In this document: one piece after another, positions 18,624 to 26,789 of the stretch
Layout: every line of letters begins with the position of its first letter
How positions within the stretch are numbered: the stretch's first letter is position 1
Assembly: GCF_012910715.1 (NCBI RefSeq)
Contig: NZ_JABBHF010000013.1
Coordinates: forward strand, 61,498 to 125,497
Direction: 5' to 3'
Length of the DNA: 64,000 nt
DNA from: Flavivirga algicola
GTDB taxonomy: Bacteria; Bacteroidota; Bacteroidia; Flavobacteriales; Flavobacteriaceae
The notes under the pieces: model-generated
What the model was told of the DNA's origin: nothing
Database searches by the model: none
What the model saw: the letters and a program-made list of their open reading frames with translations, nothing else
Position numbers and translations under genes: made by a program

Positions 18624-20198
18624 ATGGCTACAACTAAAAGCAAATTTTTAAATGAATGGAATACGTTACATAAAAACGGACCATTTCCATTAAAAATCCT
18701 TTATCAGACTAAGTTGGAGGGTGAACGTAATATGCCTAAAAAGTGGGATCGTTATAATGATGCTGCAAAAGAAATCCAACGTTTAATAAAAGAAACACAC
18801 GCAGATGGAGACGGATTTCGTGCTTATGGCTCGGCTTGGTCTATGAACAACATTGCCAGTCATAAAGATAGAATGCACTATAATGGTTTTATGAATATTT
18901 CCATGCCTATTCATAATAGTGACTGCCATTCAAACTCTAATTACGATGCATCAAACCTGTTTTTATTTGAATGCGGAACCACTATAAAGGAAGTGTCTGA
19001 GATTTTAGCAGAAAATGGTAAATCACTCAAGACAAGTGGTGCCAGTAACGGCCAGACTCTGGCTGGTTGCATCTCAACGGGTGTACATGGAGCTGCTTTA
19101 GATGTGGGATCGGTACAGGATTATGTTGTTGGACTCAATCTAATAATTGGCCCAAATAAAGAAGATATAGTGTACTTGGAGAGAGCGTCCAAACCAGTTT
19201 TAAGTAATGACTTTGTAAAAAAGTTTCATGCCAGGATTATAAGAGACGACGATTTATTTAACGCTGCCTTGGTTGGATTAGGAGGTTTTGGGTTCATTCA
19301 TGGTATTGTTATAGAAGCAGAGCCTGTTTTTTTACTGAAGCGTTATGTGAAAAAAATTGATAAAAGTGTTGCTTACGAACTGGCAAAAACAATGGATTTT
19401 AAAAATGCTTCATTTACCATTCCCGAGGAAACAGATTCAAACGGAAAAGGGAACAGACCATACCATTATAAAATTTTTATCAATCAATATAGTAACGATC
19501 CAGAATGTGTTGTAGAGTTGATGTACAAAAAGGAGTATAAAGAACCCTATCCCGATCCATTTCCTGTAATAAAAGAATCGCTCTACAGGGATCTTATTTA
19601 TCTATTTGTAAAACTCGCGGAAAATTTACCCAAGAGCATTCCGTGGTTAGTAAAACGTTTACGTCATACCATTTTGCCCAAAGTAGATGATAAAACTACG
19701 GGGATGTTGAAGGAAATATTCTGGGATGCCCCTTACCAAGGGCCAGCTTTTGCCTGTTCTTTTGGAGTCGATCATAAAGACGCTCCAAAAGCTATGGAAC
19801 TTCTAGGAAAGTTAACAAGAGAAGAAGGTCCCATACCAGGAATCTTTGCCATGCGATTTGTTAAACAATCCCAAGGCACCATGGCCTTTACCAAGTTTCC
19901 AATTACTTGTATGTTAGAAATTGATGGTGTACTCTGGAAAGAAACCAGAAAGATCATGAGCCTAAAAAAGTTTTCTAAACGCATGATAGAAGTTTTGAAG
20001 GAAAATGATATTCCCTTTACCTTACATTGGGGTAAAAACAGTGATTGGACATTTCCAGGATTGGTAGAACACATGTATGGAGATCAAGCAAAAAAATGGA
20101 TTAAACAAAGACAGTCATTATTATCTAAGGATATGTATGAACTATTCTCCAACAAATTCTTAAAAACTACAGGATTGGCTTCTAAGCCAACCACATAA
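18624..20198 (+). CDS. FAD-linked oxidase (VAO/PCMH superfamily)
   Basis: A 524-residue flavoprotein oxidase. The FAD-binding PCMH domain spans about 50-245. It includes FRAYGSAWSMNNIA and, near 135-165, the stretch SGASNGQTLAGCISTGVHGA with the typical G-C-[IV]-[AS]-T-G-x-H-G pattern in which the His may carry covalent flavin. The C-terminal substrate domain (about 260-510) resembles sugar-lactone (D-arabinono-lactone) and cholesterol oxidases: TLHWGKNSDW is the characteristic HWG region. No signal peptide is present. It would oxidise an alcohol or lactone with oxygen and release peroxide. It precedes two decarboxylase-like genes by 233 bases, with a weak terminator in between, so a shared pathway is possible but unproven. 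Confidence 0.85.
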   Translation: MATTKSKFLNEWNTLHKNGPFPLKILYQTKLEGERNMPKKWDRYNDAAKEIQRLIKETHADGDGFRAYGSAWSMNNIASHKDRMHYNGFMNISMPIHNSDCHSNSNYDASNLFLFECGTTIKEVSEILAENGKSLKTSGASNGQTLAGCISTGVHGAALDVGSVQDYVVGLNLIIGPNKEDIVYLERASKPVLSNDFVKKFHARIIRDDDLFNAALVGLGGFGFIHGIVIEAEPVFLLKRYVKKIDKSVAYELAKTMDFKNASFTIPEETDSNGKGNRPYHYKIFINQYSNDPECVVELMYKKEYKEPYPDPFPVIKESLYRDLIYLFVKLAENLPKSIPWLVKRLRHTILPKVDDKTTGMLKEIFWDAPYQGPAFACSFGVDHKDAPKAMELLGKLTREEGPIPGIFAMRFVKQSQGTMAFTKFPITCMLEIDGVLWKETRKIMSLKKFSKRMIEVLKENDIPFTLHWGKNSDWTFPGLVEHMYGDQAKKWIKQRQSLLSKDMYELFSNKFLKTTGLASKPTT

Positions 20199-20284
20199 AA
20201 TTTATGCCCTAGTTCAGGGTATATTTGAGAATACTAATTTGAATTTTTACTGCAATTCATCGAATAATTACAGTTTTATAAGAT

Positions 20285-20310
20285 AAATCTTCTTTTTTGT
20301 AAGATTTTTT
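20285..20310 (+). terminator. Weak hairpin terminator
   Basis: AAATCTT (20285-20291) pairs with AAGATTT (20301-20307) around a T-rich loop, and T residues follow. It could end the lipoprotein/oxidase transcript. The stem is only 7 AT-rich pairs, so strength is doubtful. Confidence 0.45.
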
Positions 20311-20431
20311 ATATATATTCGAGACCTCCCTATTTAGTTAATTAATAATGAATTGTAATGTAATCATGCCATTTTTGGCACTTGGTATCATTAAGTATAA
20401 ACTTATTTATTCGTAATTAATAACCAAATAC

Positions 20432-21805
20432 ATGAAAACTTCAGATTTAGTAAAGCTTGACAACCCAAAACATTTTGAACAAACCAGCTTACAATACCAA
20501 AGACGGTTTGGTGTTATTGCAGGTTATTTGCCAAAGGACATCATCCATATTGGCAAGTGGCTAAGCGACCTTGTAGAACACTCTTATAAAGAAAAGGAAA
20601 CAGCTGGGGCTAACTATACCTTGGCTCCTTCAATTTTAGAAATGAAGGCCATGCTGACTCACAATAAAGAATTAGAGAGTCAGGTTAACAAGATGATTGA
20701 AGAAGGACTTTTAATTCATAAAAAGTATGAACCAGATGTAAAATATGGTATAAAATCGTTGGATGATCTTTTTGTAGCGATGAACTATATCTTGCATAAT
20801 GCACCAAAATTTCAACCAGAAGTAAGTCATTCGGCTTTTCCAATGTCTGGGTTGTTTGTGTATATGATGGCAACGCCATCTGGGTGGATTGTTTTTAAAA
20901 ACCAAGCATTTAATGATTCCTTAAGGAACATTTTACAGGCTTGGTGTGATTTTCTGGATAGCCCTGAAACTCTGAGTGTGGTGACAACACAGCCAGATGG
21001 ATGGTTATCACCAGCATCTGTAATTGCAAATAATTTAAACGAGTTTGTTACTGAAGAAACAAAAATTAAAGATCCTGTACATTGGGGATTTAAGTCTTTT
21101 AACGACTATTTTCATCGCCAGATCATTCTTTTATGCCGTCCCTTGGATGGCCCTGATAATGATGCCGTAATAGTTTCGGCCAATGATGGTACCATTTATA
21201 GAGTGGCTAGAAATGTTAAACTTTCGGATAATTTTGAGACTAAAAGCCAGAATTATTCCTTAAAAAATATGCTTGGAGGGTCGCCTTACACAGATATGTT
21301 TAAAGGAGGCGATGTGTTACAAACATTTTTAAGCGGTCATGACTATCATAGGTGGAGAGCTCCCATAACAGGAGAAATTGTTGAGGCACGCGTTATAAAC
21401 GGCTATATGTTTAGTGAATTGCCTGTAGAAGGCTGGGATCCAACAGCTGGTACCTATTCACAAGGTTATGAAGCCAATGTAAATACCAGAGGACTTATCA
21501 TCATCAAGCATGACGATCCAAAAATAGGATTGGTAGCGGTTATGCCTATTGGGATTACCGAAATATCGTCAATTAAAATAGAAGTAGGGGTAGGAGACCA
21601 TGTTAAAAAAGGCGAAGAATTAGGAACGTTTAGTTATGGAGGCTCAAGTTTGTGCCTGATTTTCCAAAAAGGCGCTATAAAGCAATTTACAGTTGTAAAC
21701 CCTGCCCCTGATGTAAATTCCAATAATGGTCCTTATGTTCGCGTGAGAGCCCAAGTTGCGATTGCAAATACATCATCGAAAATTAATACCCACTTAACCA
21801 CTTAA
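20432..21805 (+). CDS. Phosphatidylserine-decarboxylase-family protein (PsiD-like architecture), copy 1
   Basis: A 457-residue protein. The N-terminal half (about 1-215) is the helical domain found on non-canonical members of this family, the group containing fungal L-tryptophan decarboxylase PsiD. The C-terminal half is a pyruvoyl-dependent decarboxylase domain. It has the DYHRWRAP motif (catalytic His306; the second His of the usual HRxH is Arg309) and the self-cleavage site YGGSS, where Ser405 should become the pyruvoyl group (canonical enzymes have LGST). There is no membrane segment. It is followed 20 bases later by a diverged paralogue. A soluble amino-acid decarboxylase is more likely than a lipid enzyme, but the substrate is an inference. 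Confidence 0.78.
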   Translation: MKTSDLVKLDNPKHFEQTSLQYQRRFGVIAGYLPKDIIHIGKWLSDLVEHSYKEKETAGANYTLAPSILEMKAMLTHNKELESQVNKMIEEGLLIHKKYEPDVKYGIKSLDDLFVAMNYILHNAPKFQPEVSHSAFPMSGLFVYMMATPSGWIVFKNQAFNDSLRNILQAWCDFLDSPETLSVVTTQPDGWLSPASVIANNLNEFVTEETKIKDPVHWGFKSFNDYFHRQIILLCRPLDGPDNDAVIVSANDGTIYRVARNVKLSDNFETKSQNYSLKNMLGGSPYTDMFKGGDVLQTFLSGHDYHRWRAPITGEIVEARVINGYMFSELPVEGWDPTAGTYSQGYEANVNTRGLIIIKHDDPKIGLVAVMPIGITEISSIKIEVGVGDHVKKGEELGTFSYGGSSLCLIFQKGAIKQFTVVNPAPDVNSNNGPYVRVRAQVAIANTSSKINTHLTT

Positions 21806-21825
21806 CCAATTAAACAATTTATATT

Positions 21826-23055
21826 ATGAAAACAACCTCATTTACAAGTACTAATAATGCCATCGACTACATAGAAAAATGGTTAAAAAGTAACCCGACA
21901 CTATCAGAGTTGTTAGTAGCATCTATTAACAAAGCCGAAAGTTATGCTAATAGTAAATTAGACAAAGCTTTATATGACGTGTTGGACTGGCCAACAACTG
22001 TAGATGAATGGATAAGCTATATTAGAAAATTTAGTCGTTGGATTCCGAACCAAAGTGGTAATCCTGGTTGGAGAGATCCAGATACGGGGTATTCACAAGA
22101 AGTATATGACCGTTTATGCCATTTTTATTTTCTTATCGATCAAAAAGTTGGACCCAATGATGATACTATAGTACAGAATATTGATGGCTTTAAACAGTGG
22201 TTGGTAGATTACGCGAATCTGTGGGGAGATTTTCTAAATACACCAGAATCTTTCAATGATGATATTTGGAAATCTTTTAAAGAATATGCGCCTTACTATA
22301 GAATAGAGGATTCGTTAGTGAACGGAAAACCAAACAACCCAAGTGGTTGGTTAACTTTTAATCAGTTTTTTGCAAGAGAACTTAACCCTGGTTTACGTCC
22401 TATAGATGCACCAAATGACAATACAGTAGCGGTAGCACCAGCAGACTGTACCTATAGAAAGATGTATAAAATAGATGCCGATTCCAATATTACAAATACG
22501 GTATTAAAGAAGACTCATGTTATTGGCAATATTGCTAAATTATTAGAGGGAAGTCCACATGCCAACAAGTTTGCCAATGGTACGTTTGTACACTACTTTC
22601 TAGGACCTTATTCATACCACAGATTTCATGCACCAGTATCTGGAATTGTTGACGAATGTCGTGCGGTGAATGGATTGACCTATTTAGAAGTTAACATTAG
22701 CGATAACAACCAATTTGATGCTCCTGATAATTCAGATTCACCAGCACCACCAGAAACGGGATATGAATTCAATCAATCTAGAGGAATTATAACTATTGAT
22801 GCTACTAAACCAGAATATGGTAATATGGGGATTGTAGGTGTCGTTCCTGTGGGGATGTGTCAGGTATCTGGTGTACATATGACTGCAACAGAAAAAAGGG
22901 AAATAGCCAAAGGAGAAGAGTTTGGTTATTTCTTATTTGGGGGATCCGATATTATTTTATTATTCCAAGAAGGTAAAGCACCTATTATTGACGAATGTAA
23001 TACCTATCGTTATTACGGAACCAGTATAAGCAGGTGTCCAAATAGTCCAAAATAA
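21826..23055 (+). CDS. Phosphatidylserine-decarboxylase-family protein, copy 2
   Basis: A 409-residue paralogue of the preceding gene. It has the same two-part layout: a helical N-terminal domain with WLTFNQFFARELNPGLRP at about 172-190, and a decarboxylase domain with YHRFHAP (His265 and His268, both retained) and the cleavage site FGGSD with Ser374. The residue after the cleavage Ser is Asp rather than Thr or Ser, which may affect self-processing. The C-terminus is Cys-containing (DECNTYRYYG). It ends in a strong terminator. Two unlike copies in tandem suggest either two substrates or a hetero-oligomer. Whether it is processed cannot be seen from sequence. Confidence 0.78.
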   Translation: MKTTSFTSTNNAIDYIEKWLKSNPTLSELLVASINKAESYANSKLDKALYDVLDWPTTVDEWISYIRKFSRWIPNQSGNPGWRDPDTGYSQEVYDRLCHFYFLIDQKVGPNDDTIVQNIDGFKQWLVDYANLWGDFLNTPESFNDDIWKSFKEYAPYYRIEDSLVNGKPNNPSGWLTFNQFFARELNPGLRPIDAPNDNTVAVAPADCTYRKMYKIDADSNITNTVLKKTHVIGNIAKLLEGSPHANKFANGTFVHYFLGPYSYHRFHAPVSGIVDECRAVNGLTYLEVNISDNNQFDAPDNSDSPAPPETGYEFNQSRGIITIDATKPEYGNMGIVGVVPVGMCQVSGVHMTATEKREIAKGEEFGYFLFGGSDIILLFQEGKAPIIDECNTYRYYGTSISRCPNSPK

Positions 23056-23097
23056 CATGACTGGTTTTTAGCAATTATTTTATAATTCAGTCACCAG

Positions 23098-23136
23098 ATT
23101 AGGTCGAGTAACATTCGTTATTTGGCCTAATTTTTT
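23098..23136 (+). terminator. Terminator of the decarboxylase pair
   Basis: ATTAGGTC pairs with GGCCTAAT around an inner GTAAC/GTTAT stem, followed by TTTTTTG. It lies about 40 bases after the stop of copy 2. Confidence 0.8.
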
Positions 23137-23230
23137 GTGATATATTAGCTAATGGTTTGAATTTAAGGTATATGGTACAATATTTGCTGCAATTATTTTG
23201 TAATTTAGGACTGTTTAATCCCCCATTAAT

Positions 23231-23782
23231 ATGAAACTACTATATTTTTTTATTGGTATCCTAATGCTCTTTTCATGTAAGGGGGCAAAATCTGTAGCAA
23301 CTCAAGCTGAGATTGATGCTTTAAGTTCAATTGTAAAAGAGCAAACGTTTCGTATTAACTCAGATTGGGCATATCCTCAAGTTACAAATGCAGTACAACA
23401 GGTGCTTAGTTCAGGATTGATACAACCAGGTAACACACCAAATGCTATTAGTTTAATTGGAAATAGTAATTTCTTAACCATATCTGGAGACAGTATTTCA
23501 TCTTTTTTGCCATATTATGGAGAAAGACGCATGCAAGTCGCTTATAATGGTAGTGATAGTGCTATACAATTTAATGGTACTTATGAAGATTATGAAGTTG
23601 TTCAAAATAAAGATAATAGTTGTACAATCTCATTACAAGCAACAAGTAATTCAGAAAGCTTTCAAGTATTCATAAGGCTATATCCTAATTTAAAGGCACG
23701 AATGACGCTAAGTGGAAATTCTAGATTGCCAATTAGCTATTCTGGTGATTTAGAATCAATAGATGTAGACAAAGCGCTTTGA
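23231..23782 (+). CDS. DUF4251 lipoprotein
   Basis: A 183-residue lipoprotein with lipobox LFSC (Cys16). The mature domain begins with a helix (SSIVKEQTFRINSDWAYPQ), then strands SLIGNSNFLTISGDSISSFL and PYYGERRMQVAYN, then SCTISLQATSNSESFQVFI. This order matches the Bacteroidota DUF4251 family, a beta-rich periplasmic domain of unknown role. It stands alone on the plus strand, convergent with the slipin gene. Confidence 0.82.
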   Translation: MKLLYFFIGILMLFSCKGAKSVATQAEIDALSSIVKEQTFRINSDWAYPQVTNAVQQVLSSGLIQPGNTPNAISLIGNSNFLTISGDSISSFLPYYGERRMQVAYNGSDSAIQFNGTYEDYEVVQNKDNSCTISLQATSNSESFQVFIRLYPNLKARMTLSGNSRLPISYSGDLESIDVDKAL

Positions 23783-23898
23783 CTTTTCTCTTTATATTGA
23801 TAGCCTAAGAAAGTGCCAAATAAAGAAGAAGAAACTTATTATTTCGTTGCGATTCTTTTTGAAAAAATTATAGAAGAATTAGTGCTGCTCAATAAAAA

Positions 23899-24642
23899 TT
23901 AATCTGCTTTTTTATTGTTTTTTGGCAATACTTCTTCAGGAAAAGGGAAAAGAATGGTCGAATTCTTTTCAGCAGCTATGTTCGATAAGGTTTGATAAAG
24001 TCTTAGTTTGATGGCAGATGGTGATTGATCTATAAGCTTTCCTGCTTCGAGTAATTTCCCTGCAGCTTGTTCTTCTGCCAAAGCCAAAATGATGCGTGCG
24101 CGTCTAGAACGTTCGGCTTCAGCCTGATTAGCCATCATACGTTTCATGTTTTCAGGTAGTTGAATGTCTTTAATTTTTACATCATTAATGTCAATACCCC
24201 ATTCTTTGGTCTCTATCTCAACAATGGCTTTTATATTTTTTCCCATCTCTTCCCGTTTTGATAAAATAGTATCCAATTCTACTTTACCGCAAACGTCTCG
24301 CAAAGCTGCTTGTGCCAATTGGGTAATGGCAAATTTATATTCTTCAACTTCTAACACAGCGCGTTCAGGGTCGTTAATTTTAAAAAATAATACCCCATCG
24401 ATACTACAGGGCACATTATCTTCGGTCATAACCTCTTGAGAAACAATATTTATGGTTATAACTCGAATATCTACAATTTGTATAGTTTCAACAATTGGGA
24501 TAATCCATCTAAAACCAGGCTTTAAGGTCTTTATGTATTTACCAAACCTGAATTTAGGAGCTCGTTTATATTCATACACAATTCGTATACCAGCTAAAAG
24601 GAAAACAATGGTTATGATGCTTAATATTTGTATGGGATTCAT
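23899..24642 (-). CDS. Slipin (stomatin/SPFH band-7 protein)
   Basis: A 247-residue SPFH-domain protein. One N-terminal membrane anchor (4-20) is followed by the band-7 domain at about 25-190. It contains the proline-rich LKPGFRWIIPIVETI hairpin, the SQEVMTEDNV strand typical of slipins, ALRDVCGKVELDTILSKR and a helical coiled region NQAEAERSRRARI. Slipins oligomerise on the inner membrane and often accompany a NfeD partner; no nfeD gene is next to it here. It probably organises a membrane microdomain or regulates a protease. The C-terminal FPFPEEVLP motif is usual for the family. Confidence 0.92.
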   Translation of the reverse strand: MNPIQILSIITIVFLLAGIRIVYEYKRAPKFRFGKYIKTLKPGFRWIIPIVETIQIVDIRVITINIVSQEVMTEDNVPCSIDGVLFFKINDPERAVLEVEEYKFAITQLAQAALRDVCGKVELDTILSKREEMGKNIKAIVEIETKEWGIDINDVKIKDIQLPENMKRMMANQAEAERSRRARIILALAEEQAAGKLLEAGKLIDQSPSAIKLRLYQTLSNIAAEKNSTILFPFPEEVLPKNNKKAD

Positions 24643-24946
24643 GATTAAAAGGTTTTAATAAGTAAGTTTTAATCTGTCATTCTAAATCTCGATATGAGAC
24701 TAAAGTTGTTAAGCGTTTAACAAAGTTAAATACTTATAAAGTAGCATTATAAGATACGAAAAAAACAGGGTGTTTTAAAATAATATAAGATCAAAAATTA
24801 AACTTTTAGGTTTTATATTATTTTCGTTAAATACAGAGTAATTGTTTGGATTATTGTGTATTACGTCGAAAATATATGTTGTTTTCATGGAGGGTAACAA
24901 TATAGCTATATGTTAGGTAGTTAAAATAGTATAGAACCTTTCAAAA
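24643..24946. other. Divergent intergenic region with long inverted repeat
   Basis: There is no gene in these 304 bases between the slipin and the DUF5675 gene. A perfect 12-bp AT-only inverted repeat (24777-24788 with 24813-24824) surrounds a 24-base loop. Since both neighbouring genes point outward, it is not a terminator for them; it may be a regulatory site or simply AT-rich DNA. Confidence 0.5.
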
Positions 24947-25378
24947 ATGAAAAAAGTACTTGTTGTTCGCGATATCATAGGTAGAAAATTAAGCCTAGGC
25001 TTATGTATTGTAATAGATGAAAATAACACTATTTTGTTTACATCTCAAAGCCTGGAAAAAGGCTGGTTAAATAATGCTAGAAATATATCATGCATCCCTG
25101 CGGGGATTTATAAACTAAAGTTAGAATGGTCGCCCAAATTTCAAAAAGATTTATGGGAAATATATGATGTTCCCAACCGTCGTGAATGTAAGTTTCATGC
25201 TGCAAATTTCTCAAGGCAACTCAATGGTTGTATTGCTCTTGGAGAAAAGCGGACGGATATTGATAATGATGGTTTTATCGATATTACTAATAGTAGAAAT
25301 ACCATGAAGCTATTTCATAAAGCCATGGAGGGTGAAACCGTTTCGACATTACATGTGATAAACTCGCAAAATAAATAG
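24947..25378 (+). CDS. DUF5675 family protein
   Basis: A 143-residue protein without a signal peptide. The conserved family pattern is visible: NNARNISCIPAGIYKL (about 44-60), NRRECKFHAANFSRQLNGCIALG (about 83-105, His and Cys residues conserved) and a C-terminal helix before SRNTMKLFHKAMEG. DUF5675 proteins are usually encoded near phage-type, lysozyme or secretion-associated genes, and a peptidase-like or cell-wall role is suspected but not shown. Here it opens the block of large unknown proteins that follows, though a hairpin after it suggests a separate transcript. Confidence 0.75.
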   Translation: MKKVLVVRDIIGRKLSLGLCIVIDENNTILFTSQSLEKGWLNNARNISCIPAGIYKLKLEWSPKFQKDLWEIYDVPNRRECKFHAANFSRQLNGCIALGEKRTDIDNDGFIDITNSRNTMKLFHKAMEGETVSTLHVINSQNK

Positions 25379-25442
25379 CAAGCAATATTCCGATTAGAAT
25401 TATCTTAAATTTCGGTTTTTTAAAATTGATTTCACAGAAAAT

Positions 25443-25480
25443 TAGGGAAAAAGCCCCTTTAGGAATTAGGTTTTTTCCTG
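25443..25480 (+). terminator. Possible terminator
   Basis: AGGGAAAAA on the left pairs with TTTTTTCCT on the right around a GC-containing centre (GCCCCTTTAGGAATTAGG). It lies between the DUF5675 gene and the following operon. The T tract is inside the stem rather than after it, so the assignment is tentative. Confidence 0.4.
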
Positions 25481-25546
25481 TTGATAGTTATTTATAATAT
25501 CAAGAAGTTTGAGTTATATAAAAATAATCATTTTTAATAACTCACT

Positions 25547-26788
25547 ATGAAAACTGAAAACACTTTTAAATTTGTTTCTGTTCGACCACCACAAAAAGTT
25601 CCAGAAATTAATCCAAAATATGATTTAACTGGAATAAGATCAGTACTCAGAGAAAAGCTTTCAAAATCAAATAACTTCAAAGAAAAAGCAAAGCTGGCAA
25701 AAGCCTATCAATCATCAAATATTTACTTCAAAAATTCAAACACATGGGCTGCTTATGCGCCTAATCTGGATCGTATTGAAAAAATAATTGAGAGTGCTGA
25801 TAATTTAAATAATGCTAACGATTTAAAGGCTTTTAAAGAAAAGTTAGTGAAAGAAATTGGAGTGGATGTCAAAGTTATTGATAAAGATTTTTCAAATCTA
25901 AAAGAGCAAGTCTGGGATAGTTTTTATGCCAATCTTTTAAGTAATGAATCTCCAGAGGATAGAGATATCATTGTTAGGTGGATTAAGCTCTTAAGATTAT
26001 GGGAAGGTATTAATTCGGAAATGATTGTAAATGAAAAAATTGAATTGGTAAATAGCTATAATAAACTGACGCCAATTATCCCAAAGGAGCTTTTCAATAA
26101 GGACCGAGATGATTCCAAAGAAATTGATTCTTCTAAAGAAACAGACCGTTCCTATTTATCTAGAGTAAAAGCCATTCAGGTTAAAAGAAAAGAGATAGAG
26201 AAGTTAAATCATGCGAAAAAAGAAGTGGAAGACATATTTACTTCTAAATTAAAAACACATATAAAAGATGATTTAAAATGTAAGGATACCAAACATGTAG
26301 ACAAAAATCTAGCTAGTATTCAAACCTCCATAGATTCTATCAACCAATCGATGATTGATTATCAAAAATACGTCGACCAGGAATTTAAAAATTTAAAGTC
26401 AGAAACCAAAAGCCCACAAGAAACAGCCACGGATAAAATTGTTTTTAATGCTTCAAATTTTGGTACACTGGAAGCTTCTAATCTAAAAAAGGAATCATTG
26501 CTCGCATCACCACCATCAAAAAACTCAGAACAAGCACCATGGCTATTAAAAATAGACGAAATAAAATTAAAGAATACTAAAAAGGTTTTATCCAAAAGTA
26601 AAATAGATTTAGAGCTAACGACATCTCCAGAGATTGTTTCGAAATTAGAAAATGAGCTCGCAAAAAGAAATGCAGAACTGGAAAAATTAATGACTATAGA
26701 GAGAATTATTCCCAGAGGGAAAACTTTTGTCAAGGTAAAAAGAAAACTTTCAGAAGACGATATTAACGAAACAATAAAATCATTATAA
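25547..26788 (+). CDS. Large coiled-coil protein of unknown function
   Basis: A 413-residue, strongly charged, mainly helical protein without signal peptide or membrane segment. The start TFKFVSVRPPQKVPEINPKY is proline-rich and looks like a conserved N-terminal signature. Two long Lys/Glu-rich helical stretches (about 205-245 and 345-395) probably form coiled coils, with heptad-like patterns in KRKEIEKLNHAKKEVEDI and ENELAKRNAELEKLM. I recognise no Pfam domain. It is the first gene of a tight operon: the next gene starts one base after its stop. Its role is probably structural or as a partner of the 594-residue protein, an inference from coupling. Confidence 0.72.
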   Translation: MKTENTFKFVSVRPPQKVPEINPKYDLTGIRSVLREKLSKSNNFKEKAKLAKAYQSSNIYFKNSNTWAAYAPNLDRIEKIIESADNLNNANDLKAFKEKLVKEIGVDVKVIDKDFSNLKEQVWDSFYANLLSNESPEDRDIIVRWIKLLRLWEGINSEMIVNEKIELVNSYNKLTPIIPKELFNKDRDDSKEIDSSKETDRSYLSRVKAIQVKRKEIEKLNHAKKEVEDIFTSKLKTHIKDDLKCKDTKHVDKNLASIQTSIDSINQSMIDYQKYVDQEFKNLKSETKSPQETATDKIVFNASNFGTLEASNLKKESLLASPPSKNSEQAPWLLKIDEIKLKNTKKVLSKSKIDLELTTSPEIVSKLENELAKRNAELEKLMTIERIIPRGKTFVKVKRKLSEDDINETIKSL

Positions 26789-26789
26789 G

